A stretch of 7,115 nt of DNA from Pseudomonadota bacterium (GTDB lineage Bacteria; Pseudomonadota; Alphaproteobacteria; Acetobacterales; Acetobacteraceae): positions 1-7,115 of the forward strand of contig JAKBCB010000182.1 of the NCBI GenBank assembly GCA_021808185.1, read 5' to 3'. Position numbers and translations under genes: made by a program. The notes below the pieces were generated by a model, which had not been told where the DNA came from, made no database searches, and saw nothing but the letters and a program-made list of their open reading frames with translations. Of the stretch, positions 1 through 5,687 are shown piece after piece. How positions within the stretch are numbered: the stretch's first letter is position 1; every line of letters starts with the position of its first letter.

Positions 1-110
1 GATGGCGGCGCTGATGGCGTCTGCGCCGGAGCCGATGGCGCGGGTGTTGCGGCCGCTGTGCTGGATGTTGCGGGTCACGCCCCCGCCGGCCCTGGCCAAG
101 AGCCGACCCG
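1..110 (-). other. possible partial coding fragment at left edge
   Basis: Read on the minus strand in the frame complementary to positions 1-3, the stretch from about 110 down to 1 gives a run of codons that nearly all end in G or C, which is the coding signature of this genome. The translation includes VTRNIQHSGRNTRAIGSG followed by ADAISAAI, which loosely recalls the late signalling-domain helix of methyl-accepting chemotaxis proteins (TREIARNVQQAA-type). The frame is open up to a stop at 265-267, but above about position 110 the codons lose the G/C-ending pattern and become Gly/Arg/Ala-rich, and I see no start with a Shine-Dalgarno sequence. It could be a 5'-truncated remnant of a chemotaxis receptor gene continuing left of the window, or the 5' part of an unknown gene. 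The receptor assignment is weak inference; the codon bias is what is seen. Confidence 0.3.
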
Positions 111-250
111 CCGACCCGCCACCCAAAGCCGCCGCGCCACAGCGCCCGCCCCCATCCGTATCCGCGCGGCCGCGACCGGTGCGCTCCCATGCCCACCCCA
201 AGCCACGCCACCTGCCGGCCTGAGCCGCCCGCCGACCTCGGCACGCCCTT

Positions 251-272
251 ATTGTTCCGTTATATCAACAAT
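251..272. promoter_or_regulatory. inverted repeat ATTGTT-N10-AACAAT
   Basis: ATTGTT at 251-256 is repeated in inverse as AACAAT at 267-272, separated by ten AT-rich bases that contain a TATATC string resembling a -10 hexamer. It lies in the most AT-rich part of the upstream region. A dyad overlapping a possible promoter is the usual shape of a repressor operator, but the cognate regulator is not in the window and such a dyad could arise by chance. Confidence 0.25.
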
Positions 273-294
273 TTGCACGACACAAAGCCGGGTT

Positions 295-338
295 CCAAGG
301 GCCGCCGGCCCTTGGCGGGGTTCGGGGCGGCGCCCCGA
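295..338. repeat. tandem GC-rich hairpin element
   Basis: Two hairpins follow each other. The first is a perfect 10-bp inverted repeat around a single central base: CCAAGGGCCG (295-304), C, CGGCCCTTGG (306-315). The second is TCGGGGC (322-328), loop GGC, GCCCCGA (332-338), followed by ACCTTTCTTATCT, which is pyrimidine-rich. A hairpin plus T-rich tail fits an intrinsic terminator reading to the right, but no gene ends just before it. It lies upstream of the kinase start and above the 5' side of the left-edge fragment. From memory, similar paired hairpins recur between genes in Acetobacteraceae-like genomes, so a dispersed REP-like repeat that can also act as a terminator is my preferred reading. 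Confidence 0.5.
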
Positions 339-559
339 CCTTTCTTATCTCACCGGTGCCAGCCGTGGCACGCCCGCGCGGAAAGCAATGAGAGGCTTTA
401 CTTAATGCTTCCAGAAAGGATGCGTCGTCGGCACCATTGAAATTCCGCCACGACGTGCAAATATTACGGCGCACGAGGAGACGCGCGATTGATAAATGAG
501 AAGCTGGGCATCGACTCGCCTGCGTGTATAGTCAACGGCGTTCGATCCTGGGGATAGCA

Positions 560-2341
560 GTGACAGCAATTGCACCTCGCGACGGGCAGCGCCTTGCCGC
601 GGCCGAGGAGGAAGACAGCTTTTCCGACGTGATGGCCCTGGCCATCGAAGGCAGCGGGACCGGCCTGTGGGACCGCAACGTCGTCACCGGCGACATCCGG
701 TATTCGCCGGGCTGGAAGGCCATCCTCGGCTACCAGCCGTACGACTTGTCTTCGCGGATCGAGCAAGCTTACGCGCGCGTGCATCCGGATGACCTCGCAT
801 ACGTCCAAGCGGCGATGCAGACCCATTTCGATGGGGGAACCGAAACATACGAGGTCGAGCATCGCCTCCGCTGCAAGGATGGAAGCTGGAAATGGGTTTT
901 GAGCCGCGGCAAGGTCGTCGCCCGCGATGACACGGGACGCGCGCTCCGGATGGTCGGCACCACGACCGATATCACGGCGACCCACGGTCTTGCCGACAGG
1001 CTCCGCAAGGCGGAGGACGATCTTCAGCAGCAGCGAGAACAGCTTTTCCACGCGCAGAAGATGGAAGCCGTGGGCCAGCTCACGGGCGGCCTCGCGCATG
1101 ATTTCAATAATATGCTCATGGCGATTACCGGAAGCCTGGAGCTGCTCGGCGCCGATGCGGCGGATGGACGCCTGGACGATCTCGATGGCCACGTCGCGGC
1201 GGCGCTGGAAGCGGCAACCCGCGCCGCTGCGCTGACGCACCGTCTGCTGGCGTTCTCGCGGCGGCAGACACTCGATCCAAGACCGACGGACCCGAATAAG
1301 TTGATCGCCGGGATGCGGGGTCTGATACAGCGCACGGTCGGCCCCGAAATCACGCTGCGGACCACGTTCGCGCCCGACGCCTGCGCGATTCTGTGCGATC
1401 CGCACCAGCTCGAAAGTGCCATTCTGAACCTGTGCATCAACGCCCGCGACGCAATGCCGGCGGGTGGCAGGATCGTTGTCGAGACCGCCAATGCGTTGCT
1501 GCATGAACCGCGCGGGCCGCGGCATGAGATGCTGCCCGTGGAATGCGTGGCCATCACCATCACGGATAGCGGCGGGGGGATGTCGCCGGATATCCTGGCA
1601 CGCGCCTTCGACCCGTTCTTCACGACCAAGCCAAGCGGCCAGGGCACCGGGCTGGGCTTGTCGATGGTTTATGGGTTCGCCCGGCAGTCGGGCGGCCAGG
1701 TGCGGATTGATTCAGCGGTCGGCGCGGGTACGACCGTGCGCCTGTACCTGCCCCGGACCCGCGAAAAGCCCAGCGACAACGAGACGCACACGGGCCGGCC
1801 TGCGCCATTGCGTGTTCGGCAGGGCGAAGTCGCCCTGGTGGTGGACGACGAGCCGACGATCCGCAAGCTGATCGTCGTCGCGCTCAGGAAAGTCGGCTTT
1901 CACCCGCTCGAAGCCGCCAACGGGGTCGCGGCGCTGAAGGTTCTGCGATCCGACGCTCGGATCGATCTGCTGATCACGGATGTTCGCATGCCGGATGGGC
2001 TGAACGGCCCGGAGCTTGTCGAGCAGGCGCGGCGGATTCGCCCGACCCTCAAGGTGCTCTTCATCACCGGCTACGCGGACAATGCCCCTGTCGCCAACGG
2101 CCGGTTGGGGCACGGCATGCATGTGCTGGCAAAGCCGTTCGCGATCAGCAGTCTGACCGCGAAACTCGGCGGCTTGCTGGACGAACCGGCCCACCCTGGC
2201 GGCGCATGCCGCCCCGCCTCTACCCCCTGCGCTTCGCCAGCAGCACATGCTGGCACGCCATCACCACCTCGCCCCGCTGGTTCAGCACCTCGCACGTCTC
2301 CACCACGCGCCCATGGTCCGCCCGCTTCGGGTCGGCGATGA
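560..2341 (+). CDS. PAS-domain hybrid histidine kinase with C-terminal receiver
   Basis: Soluble two-component sensor that autophosphorylates on His and passes the phosphate to its own receiver. I prefer GTG 560 (593 aa) because GGGGA at 550-554 lies five bases before it; the in-frame GTG at 524 (605 aa) has no Shine-Dalgarno sequence. Residues below count from 524. PAS fold about 33-152, ending in a PAC-like stretch (W122-W124, RG, G145, DIT 149-151). A coiled linker about 155-180 leads to the H-box GGLAHDFNN with phospho-acceptor His192. The HATPase N-box is LNLCINARDA (301-310), G1 is DSGGGM (348-353), F-box DPFFTTK (363-369), G2 GQGTGLGLS (372-380). The receiver, about 435-552, has acidic D441/D442, phospho-acceptor D486 (ITDVRMP), T515 and K537. 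No membrane segment or signal peptide is visible, so it senses a cytoplasmic cue. There is no output domain after the receiver and no regulator gene beside it. The Pro/Ser-rich tail from about 553 runs antisense into the next gene. Codons include more A/T-ending triplets than neighbouring genes. The family call is firm; the signal is unknown. Confidence 0.93.
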   Translation: MTAIAPRDGQRLAAAEEEDSFSDVMALAIEGSGTGLWDRNVVTGDIRYSPGWKAILGYQPYDLSSRIEQAYARVHPDDLAYVQAAMQTHFDGGTETYEVEHRLRCKDGSWKWVLSRGKVVARDDTGRALRMVGTTTDITATHGLADRLRKAEDDLQQQREQLFHAQKMEAVGQLTGGLAHDFNNMLMAITGSLELLGADAADGRLDDLDGHVAAALEAATRAAALTHRLLAFSRRQTLDPRPTDPNKLIAGMRGLIQRTVGPEITLRTTFAPDACAILCDPHQLESAILNLCINARDAMPAGGRIVVETANALLHEPRGPRHEMLPVECVAITITDSGGGMSPDILARAFDPFFTTKPSGQGTGLGLSMVYGFARQSGGQVRIDSAVGAGTTVRLYLPRTREKPSDNETHTGRPAPLRVRQGEVALVVDDEPTIRKLIVVALRKVGFHPLEAANGVAALKVLRSDARIDLLITDVRMPDGLNGPELVEQARRIRPTLKVLFITGYADNAPVANGRLGHGMHVLAKPFAISSLTAKLGGLLDEPAHPGGACRPASTPCASPAAHAGTPSPPRPAGSAPRTSPPRAHGPPASGRR

Positions 2342-2666
2342 CCTGCGTCACCGTCAGCTTCGTGCGGATGGTGTCGCCGATGAACACCGGCTTCGGGAAC
2401 CGCAGCCGCTCGTAGCCATAGGTGAAGGCGTGCGGGTTTATCTCGCTCGCGGTCAGCCCGATGCCGATGGCGAAGGTCATGGTGCCGTGGGCGATGCGCT
2501 GGCCGAACGGGGTCGCCTTCGCCGCCTCGGCATCCGTGTGGTGCGGGAAAAAATCGCCGGTGTGCCCGGCATGGACCACGAAATCCGTCTCCGTGATCGT
2601 CCGCCCGTGCGTCACCCGCGCCTCGCCCACCGCGTAATCCTCGAAAAATCGCGGACGCTCGTGCAT
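2220..2666 (-). CDS. MaoC family hydratase/dehydratase, canonical active site
   Basis: A 148-residue single hot-dog-domain enoyl-CoA hydratase (R-hydratase type) that adds or removes water across the 2,3 bond of a CoA thioester in the cytoplasm. The hydratase-2 motif is visible as GDFFPHH, residues 37-43, with the catalytic pair Asp38 and His43 in the D-x-(N)-P-x-H spacing; Asn is replaced by Phe40. The following IAHGTMTF (58-65) is the usual central-helix continuation, and YGYERLRFPKPVFIGD (83-98) is the conserved C-terminal strand block. Length is normal for a one-domain member. ATG at 2664-2666 has GGAG eight bases upstream. The gene is divergent from a second MaoC-like gene 91 bp away and overlaps the kinase tail on the other strand. 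The substrate cannot be told from sequence; the context of a CoA transferase suggests a short or branched organic acyl-CoA. Confidence 0.9.
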   Translation of the reverse strand: MHERPRFFEDYAVGEARVTHGRTITETDFVVHAGHTGDFFPHHTDAEAAKATPFGQRIAHGTMTFAIGIGLTASEINPHAFTYGYERLRFPKPVFIGDTIRTKLTVTQVIADPKRADHGRVVETCEVLNQRGEVVMACQHVLLAKRRG

Positions 2667-2757
2667 TCTGCCGTCTCCATATTCGCTGGTGAAAGTCTAT
2701 TTCATATATGGGCGAACATGCTAGCATCCAGGCCAACGAGCCGGGGGGGAGGATGAC
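2667..2757. promoter_or_regulatory. divergent promoter region with three palindromes
   Basis: This is the only space from which both the minus-strand MaoC gene and the plus-strand MaoC-CoA transferase operon can be transcribed. It contains an AT-richer island with three dyads: TGAAA-GTCTA-TTTCA (2690-2704), CATATATG (2703-2710) and the perfect 10-mer ATGCTAGCAT (2718-2727). The string TATATG at 2705-2710 could serve as a -10 hexamer for the plus-strand operon, but no good -35 is seen. Dyads between divergent genes often bind a shared TetR- or GntR-type repressor; no regulator gene is in the window. The right end carries a strong Shine-Dalgarno sequence (GGGGGGGAGGA) just before GTG 2758. Confidence 0.55.
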
Positions 2758-3318
2758 GTGACCGACCGCAGATTCGCGCCGACCGTCGGCGTCGCCTCGA
2801 CGCATCCCACCGACATGCCGGCGGACCACGCCGATATCCCGGTGTGGAACGCGGAGAACTGGTTCTACGAGGATTTCCAGGTCGGCCATAAAATCCGCTC
2901 GCTGCGCCGCACCATCAGCGAGGGCGAGAGCCACCTGTTCAACACCCTGGTGCTGGACGCGCACCCCTACGTGCAGGACCAGATGTTCGCCGAACGCGAA
3001 GGCATCTTCGGCCGCAGGCTGGTCGCCGGCGCCTTCGTGTTTTCCGCCGGCCTCGGGCTGGTCGCGACCAACTGCGTCAACGCCTTCAGCTACGGCTACG
3101 ACCGGCTGCGCTTCATCAAGCCGGTGTTCATCGGCGACACCCTCTACACGATCCGGGAAAACCTGGAAAAGCGCCCGAAATACAAGCTGATGGGCCTGAT
3201 AAAAGCCAGCTACTCGGTGTTCAAGGGCGAAGGCGAGATCGTCATGTACTGCGAGCATCTGCAAACCGTGAAATACCGCGCCCCGGACGACTGGGCCGGC
3301 CGGACGGAGCAAGACTGA
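2758..3318 (+). CDS. MaoC-like hot-dog protein with altered catalytic motif
   Basis: A 186-residue MaoC-like dehydratase-family protein. GTG 2758 is chosen because a long purine tract with GGAGG ends five bases upstream; the ATG at 2753 is out of frame and stops after two codons. An N-terminal extension of about 30 residues precedes the domain, which starts at WFYEDFQVG (35-43) and RTISEGESHLF (51-61). Where hydratases have D-x-N-P-x-H this protein has D67-A-H69-P70-Y-V72: the catalytic-His position is Val and the Asn position is His. FSYGYDRLRFIKPVFIGD (110-127) closely matches the C-terminal block of the divergent MaoC protein. The layout recalls the first domain of mesaconyl-CoA hydratase-type double-MaoC proteins. 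It may be the non-catalytic partner of the minus-strand gene product, or use a rearranged active site. It is first in a three-gene operon, and its stop overlaps the next start (TGATG). Confidence 0.85.
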   Translation: MTDRRFAPTVGVASTHPTDMPADHADIPVWNAENWFYEDFQVGHKIRSLRRTISEGESHLFNTLVLDAHPYVQDQMFAEREGIFGRRLVAGAFVFSAGLGLVATNCVNAFSYGYDRLRFIKPVFIGDTLYTIRENLEKRPKYKLMGLIKASYSVFKGEGEIVMYCEHLQTVKYRAPDDWAGRTEQD

Positions 3319-4469
3319 TGGCGACGATGCCGCTCGACGGATTGCTGGTTCTGGACCTGAGCCAGTTCCTCTCCGGCCCCTATGCGGCGCTGCGGCTGGC
3401 CGACCTCGGCGCGCGGGTCATCAAGATCGAGCGCCCGGACGGCGGCGATCTGTGCCGGCGGCTGTATCTGACGGACACCGAGATCGGCGGCGATTCGACG
3501 CTGTTCCACGCGATCAATCGCGGCAAGGAAAGCTTTGCCGCCGACCTGAAGAACCCGGCCGACCTCGCCGCGCTGTGGAAGCTGATCGGCCGCGCCGACG
3601 TGGTGATCCAGAATTTCCGCCCCGGCGTGATCGAGCGGATCGGCCTGGACTGGGCCACGGTGCACGCGCGGCACCCCCGCGTCGTGTACGCCAGCATCAC
3701 CGGCTGGGGCACCGAGGGGCCGTGGGTCGATCTGCCCGGCCAGGATCTGCTCGCGCAGTCGCGCTCGGGCGTCACCTGGCTGAACGGCGACGAGGATGAC
3801 GGCCCGGTGCCGTTCGGCCTCGCGGTGGCGGACATGCTGGCGGGCGCCACCATCGTGCAGGGCGTGCTGGCGGCGCTGGTGCGGCGCGGGGTCACGGGCA
3901 CGGGCGCGCATGTGGAGACCAGCCTGCTGGAAGCCCTGGTGGATTTCCAGTTCGAGGTGCTGACCACCTACCTCAACGACGGCAACCGCCTGCCCACGCG
4001 CTCGAACTTCCGCAGCGCGCACGCCTATCTCGCCGCCCCGTACGGCATCTACCGCACGCGGGACGGCTGGCTCGCGATCGCCATGACTCCGCTCGCCAAG
4101 CTGATGCCGCTGCTCGACCTGCCGGAGCTGGCGCCGTACGCCGCCGATGCGAAGCTCGGCTTCTCCCACCGCGACGACATCAAGCGGCTGATCGCCGACC
4201 ATCTGGCGCGCAAGACGACGGACGAATGGCTCGCCGTGCTGCAACCGGCGGATGTGTGGTGCGCATCCGTGCTGAACTGGCCGCAGCTTCTCGCCAGCGA
4301 CGGGTTCAAGGTGCTCGACATGCTGCAAACCGTGACGCGGCCGGATGCGGTCCGCATCGACACCACGCGCGCGCCGCTGCGCATCGACGGGGTGCGCCCC
4401 GCGACCCCCAGCGCCGCCCCGCGCATCGGCGAGCACACGGCTGCGCTGCGCGCGGAGTTCGCGCTGTGA
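3318..4469 (+). CDS. CaiB/BaiF family (class III) CoA transferase
   Basis: A 383-residue cytoplasmic enzyme of the family III CoA transferases, which move CoA between carboxylic acids through an aspartyl-CoA thioester and work as interlocked dimers. Family hallmarks: LDLSQFLSGPYAALRLADLGARVIK-type N-terminus (12-36, IKIERP at 35-40), NRGK (67-70), VIQNFRPGVIERIGL (96-110) and VVYASITGWGTEGPW (122-136). PGQDLLAQSRSG (140-151) follows, then AVADMLAG (169-176), whose Asp172 fits the catalytic Asp169 of formyl-CoA transferase by position. Length is slightly below the usual 390-410. ATG 3318 overlaps the upstream stop by one base, with GGAG at 3306-3309. Next to two hydratase-like genes it probably forms the CoA ester they act on or recycles CoA from it. 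Donor and acceptor acids are unknown; names such as formyl-CoA transferase or mesaconyl-CoA transferase would be over-calls. Confidence 0.93.
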   Translation: MATMPLDGLLVLDLSQFLSGPYAALRLADLGARVIKIERPDGGDLCRRLYLTDTEIGGDSTLFHAINRGKESFAADLKNPADLAALWKLIGRADVVIQNFRPGVIERIGLDWATVHARHPRVVYASITGWGTEGPWVDLPGQDLLAQSRSGVTWLNGDEDDGPVPFGLAVADMLAGATIVQGVLAALVRRGVTGTGAHVETSLLEALVDFQFEVLTTYLNDGNRLPTRSNFRSAHAYLAAPYGIYRTRDGWLAIAMTPLAKLMPLLDLPELAPYAADAKLGFSHRDDIKRLIADHLARKTTDEWLAVLQPADVWCASVLNWPQLLASDGFKVLDMLQTVTRPDAVRIDTTRAPLRIDGVRPATPSAAPRIGEHTAALRAEFAL

Positions 4470-5596
4470 CCGCGCTGCGCGGCATGACCTGGAGCCACCC
4501 GCGCGGCTACGACCCGCTGGTGGCGTGCTCGGCGCTGTGGCGGGCGAAAACCGGCGTGGATGTGGTCTGGGAACAGCGGTCCTTGCAGGATTTCGAATCC
4601 TACCCCGTGGAAGACCTCGCGCGCCGCTACGACCTGATCGTGATCGACCACCCGCATGTTGGCCAGATCGTGCGCGAGGCGTGTCTGCTGCCGCTGAACC
4701 GGCCGGAGCGGGTGGCGGAGCTGGTCCGGCTGGCCAACCAGTCGGTGGGCGAATCGTTCAGCTCGTATCGCTGGCGCGGCGACCAGTGGGCACTGCCGAT
4801 CGACGCGGCAACGCAGGTGCAGGCGTGGCGGCCGGACCGGCTGGCCGCGCCGGTGGCCACATGGGACGACCTGATGGACCTCGCGCGGGTGCGCCGCGTG
4901 CTGCTGCCGCTGCGCCCGCCGCACTCGCTGATGACGTTCTACACGCTGGCCGCCAATCTCGGCGTGCCATGCGGTGCCGCCGGCCCCGCCGAACTGATCG
5001 CGCCGGAATTCGGCGCCGCCGTGTTCGAGCGCCTGCGCGCGCTGGCGGCCCATCTGGACCCCGCCTGCTTCGCCATGGACCCGATCGCCGCCTTCGAGCG
5101 CATGGCGCTGGCGGACGCGGCGGAGCATTGCGCGCCCTACCTCTACGGCTATGTCAGCTATGCCCGCCCGGGGTTCCGCCCGGCCACGCTGGCCTTCACC
5201 GACATCCCGGTGGCCGGCGAGCAGGGGCCGGTCGGCTCCGCCCTCGGCGGCACCGGCATCGCCGTCTCGGCGTTCTCGCCGGCGGCGGAGGACGCGCTGG
5301 CGTTCGCCTTCTGGATCGCCAGCGCCGACGTGCAGCGCGGCCCGTACGCCGATGCCGGCGGCCAGCCCGGCAACGCGGTGGCCTGGGCCGACGCCCATGT
5401 GAACGCGGCCACCGGCAATTTCTATCGGGCCACGCGCGCGACGCTGGAGGGCGCCTGGGTCCGCCCGCGCCACGACGGCTACATGCCGTTCCAGCACGCG
5501 GCGTCGGAACGCCTCAACGCCGGGCTGCAAGCCGCCCATCCGGCGGCGCGCGTGATCGCCGATCTGAACGCAATGTTCTCGTCAAGCTTCGATTAG
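4466..5596 (+). CDS. substrate-binding-protein-fold protein without signal peptide
   Basis: A 376-residue protein resembling family 1 extracellular solute-binding proteins of ABC transporters. GTG 4466 is chosen because it forms a GTGA overlap with the CoA transferase stop and has GGAG at 4454-4457; the frame is open further left only inside the transferase gene, and ATG 4484 is an alternative. Seen features are an early lobe-1 strand YDLIVIDHPHVG (55-66), the ligand-cleft-type WALPIDAATQVQAWR (109-123), and GGTGIAVSAFS (261-271) followed by EDALAFAFWIAS (275-286), typical of the second lobe. The N-terminus MTALRGMTWSHPRGYD has no hydrophobic core, lipobox or twin-arginine motif, so export is not predicted. 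No permease or ATPase gene is nearby. Translational coupling to the CoA transferase suggests a cytoplasmic role, such as binding the acid or CoA substrate or sensing it. That role is inference; the fold assignment is moderately sure. Confidence 0.8.
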   Translation: MTALRGMTWSHPRGYDPLVACSALWRAKTGVDVVWEQRSLQDFESYPVEDLARRYDLIVIDHPHVGQIVREACLLPLNRPERVAELVRLANQSVGESFSSYRWRGDQWALPIDAATQVQAWRPDRLAAPVATWDDLMDLARVRRVLLPLRPPHSLMTFYTLAANLGVPCGAAGPAELIAPEFGAAVFERLRALAAHLDPACFAMDPIAAFERMALADAAEHCAPYLYGYVSYARPGFRPATLAFTDIPVAGEQGPVGSALGGTGIAVSAFSPAAEDALAFAFWIASADVQRGPYADAGGQPGNAVAWADAHVNAATGNFYRATRATLEGAWVRPRHDGYMPFQHAASERLNAGLQAAHPAARVIADLNAMFSSSFD

Positions 5597-5610
5597 CCGC
5601 GCGCGCGGGG

Positions 5611-5624
5611 TTGATCCAGATCAA
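5611..5624. promoter_or_regulatory. FNR/Anr-type box upstream of ubiT
   Basis: TTGATCCAGATCAA is an exact match to the FNR/Anr consensus TTGAT-N4-ATCAA. It starts 15 bp after the previous gene's stop and is oriented toward ubiT. TATGGT at 5648-5653 fits a -10 hexamer and would put the transcription start near 5659-5660, so the box centre (5617.5) falls at about -42, the class II activator position. FNR family proteins bind such boxes under low oxygen, which suits O2-independent ubiquinone synthesis. Confidence 0.85.
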
Positions 5625-5687
5625 ATCCGCCGCCGCCGACGCGCACCTATGGTCCCGCGCTCCGTAGGGACAAGTGGCGAGGTGACG

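Larger units (their letters stand above)
111..559. other. gene-free region upstream of the kinase
   Basis: I find no convincing coding region here. The short open frames are Pro/Arg/Ala-rich, lack codon bias and ribosome binding sites, and overlap one another. The stretch is less GC-rich around 245-290 and 400-510. It carries an inverted repeat (251-272), a tandem hairpin element (295-338), another short hairpin (356-371: GTGCCA, loop GCCG, TGGCAC) and an imperfect inverted repeat (arms 423-432 and 447-455). The kinase promoter must lie in this region, but no clear -35/-10 pair stands out. Confidence 0.5.

Noticed and set aside
2..223. Plus-strand open frame of 73 codons at the left edge
   Set aside because: Its Pro/Arg/Ala-rich product is typical of the antisense of a coding fragment, and it lacks a ribosome binding site or domain.
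366..380. TGGCAC string resembling the -24 part of a sigma-54 promoter
   Set aside because: The matching GC of the -12 element is not at the required spacing, and the string is one arm of the hairpin at 356-371.
423..455. Imperfect inverted repeat CGTCGTCGGC ... GCCACGACG as a riboswitch or attenuator
   Set aside because: It is a single bulged stem with a 14-nt loop, with no T-tract or leader peptide; chance is likely in GC-rich sequence.
464..1525. Long minus-strand open frame (353 codons) antisense to the kinase
   Set aside because: It is Arg/Ala-rich with no recognisable domain, and the opposite strand carries all the ordered kinase motifs. In high-GC DNA such antisense frames stay open by codon bias.
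2071..3312. Minus-strand open frame of 413 codons across both MaoC genes
   Set aside because: It covers the same bases as two well-supported genes in other frames, and its translation has no family features or start signal.
3210..5539. Long minus-strand open frames (408 and 496 codons) under the CoA transferase and binding-protein genes
   Set aside because: Both are shadows: His/Arg/Gly/Ala-rich with no motifs, while the plus strand has clear domains, overlaps and ribosome binding sites.
4345..5667. Plus-strand open frame of 440 codons in another frame over the binding-protein gene
   Set aside because: Very rich in Arg, Ala, Gly and Pro with no domain. The frame with the solute-binding-protein pattern is the coupled one at 4466.
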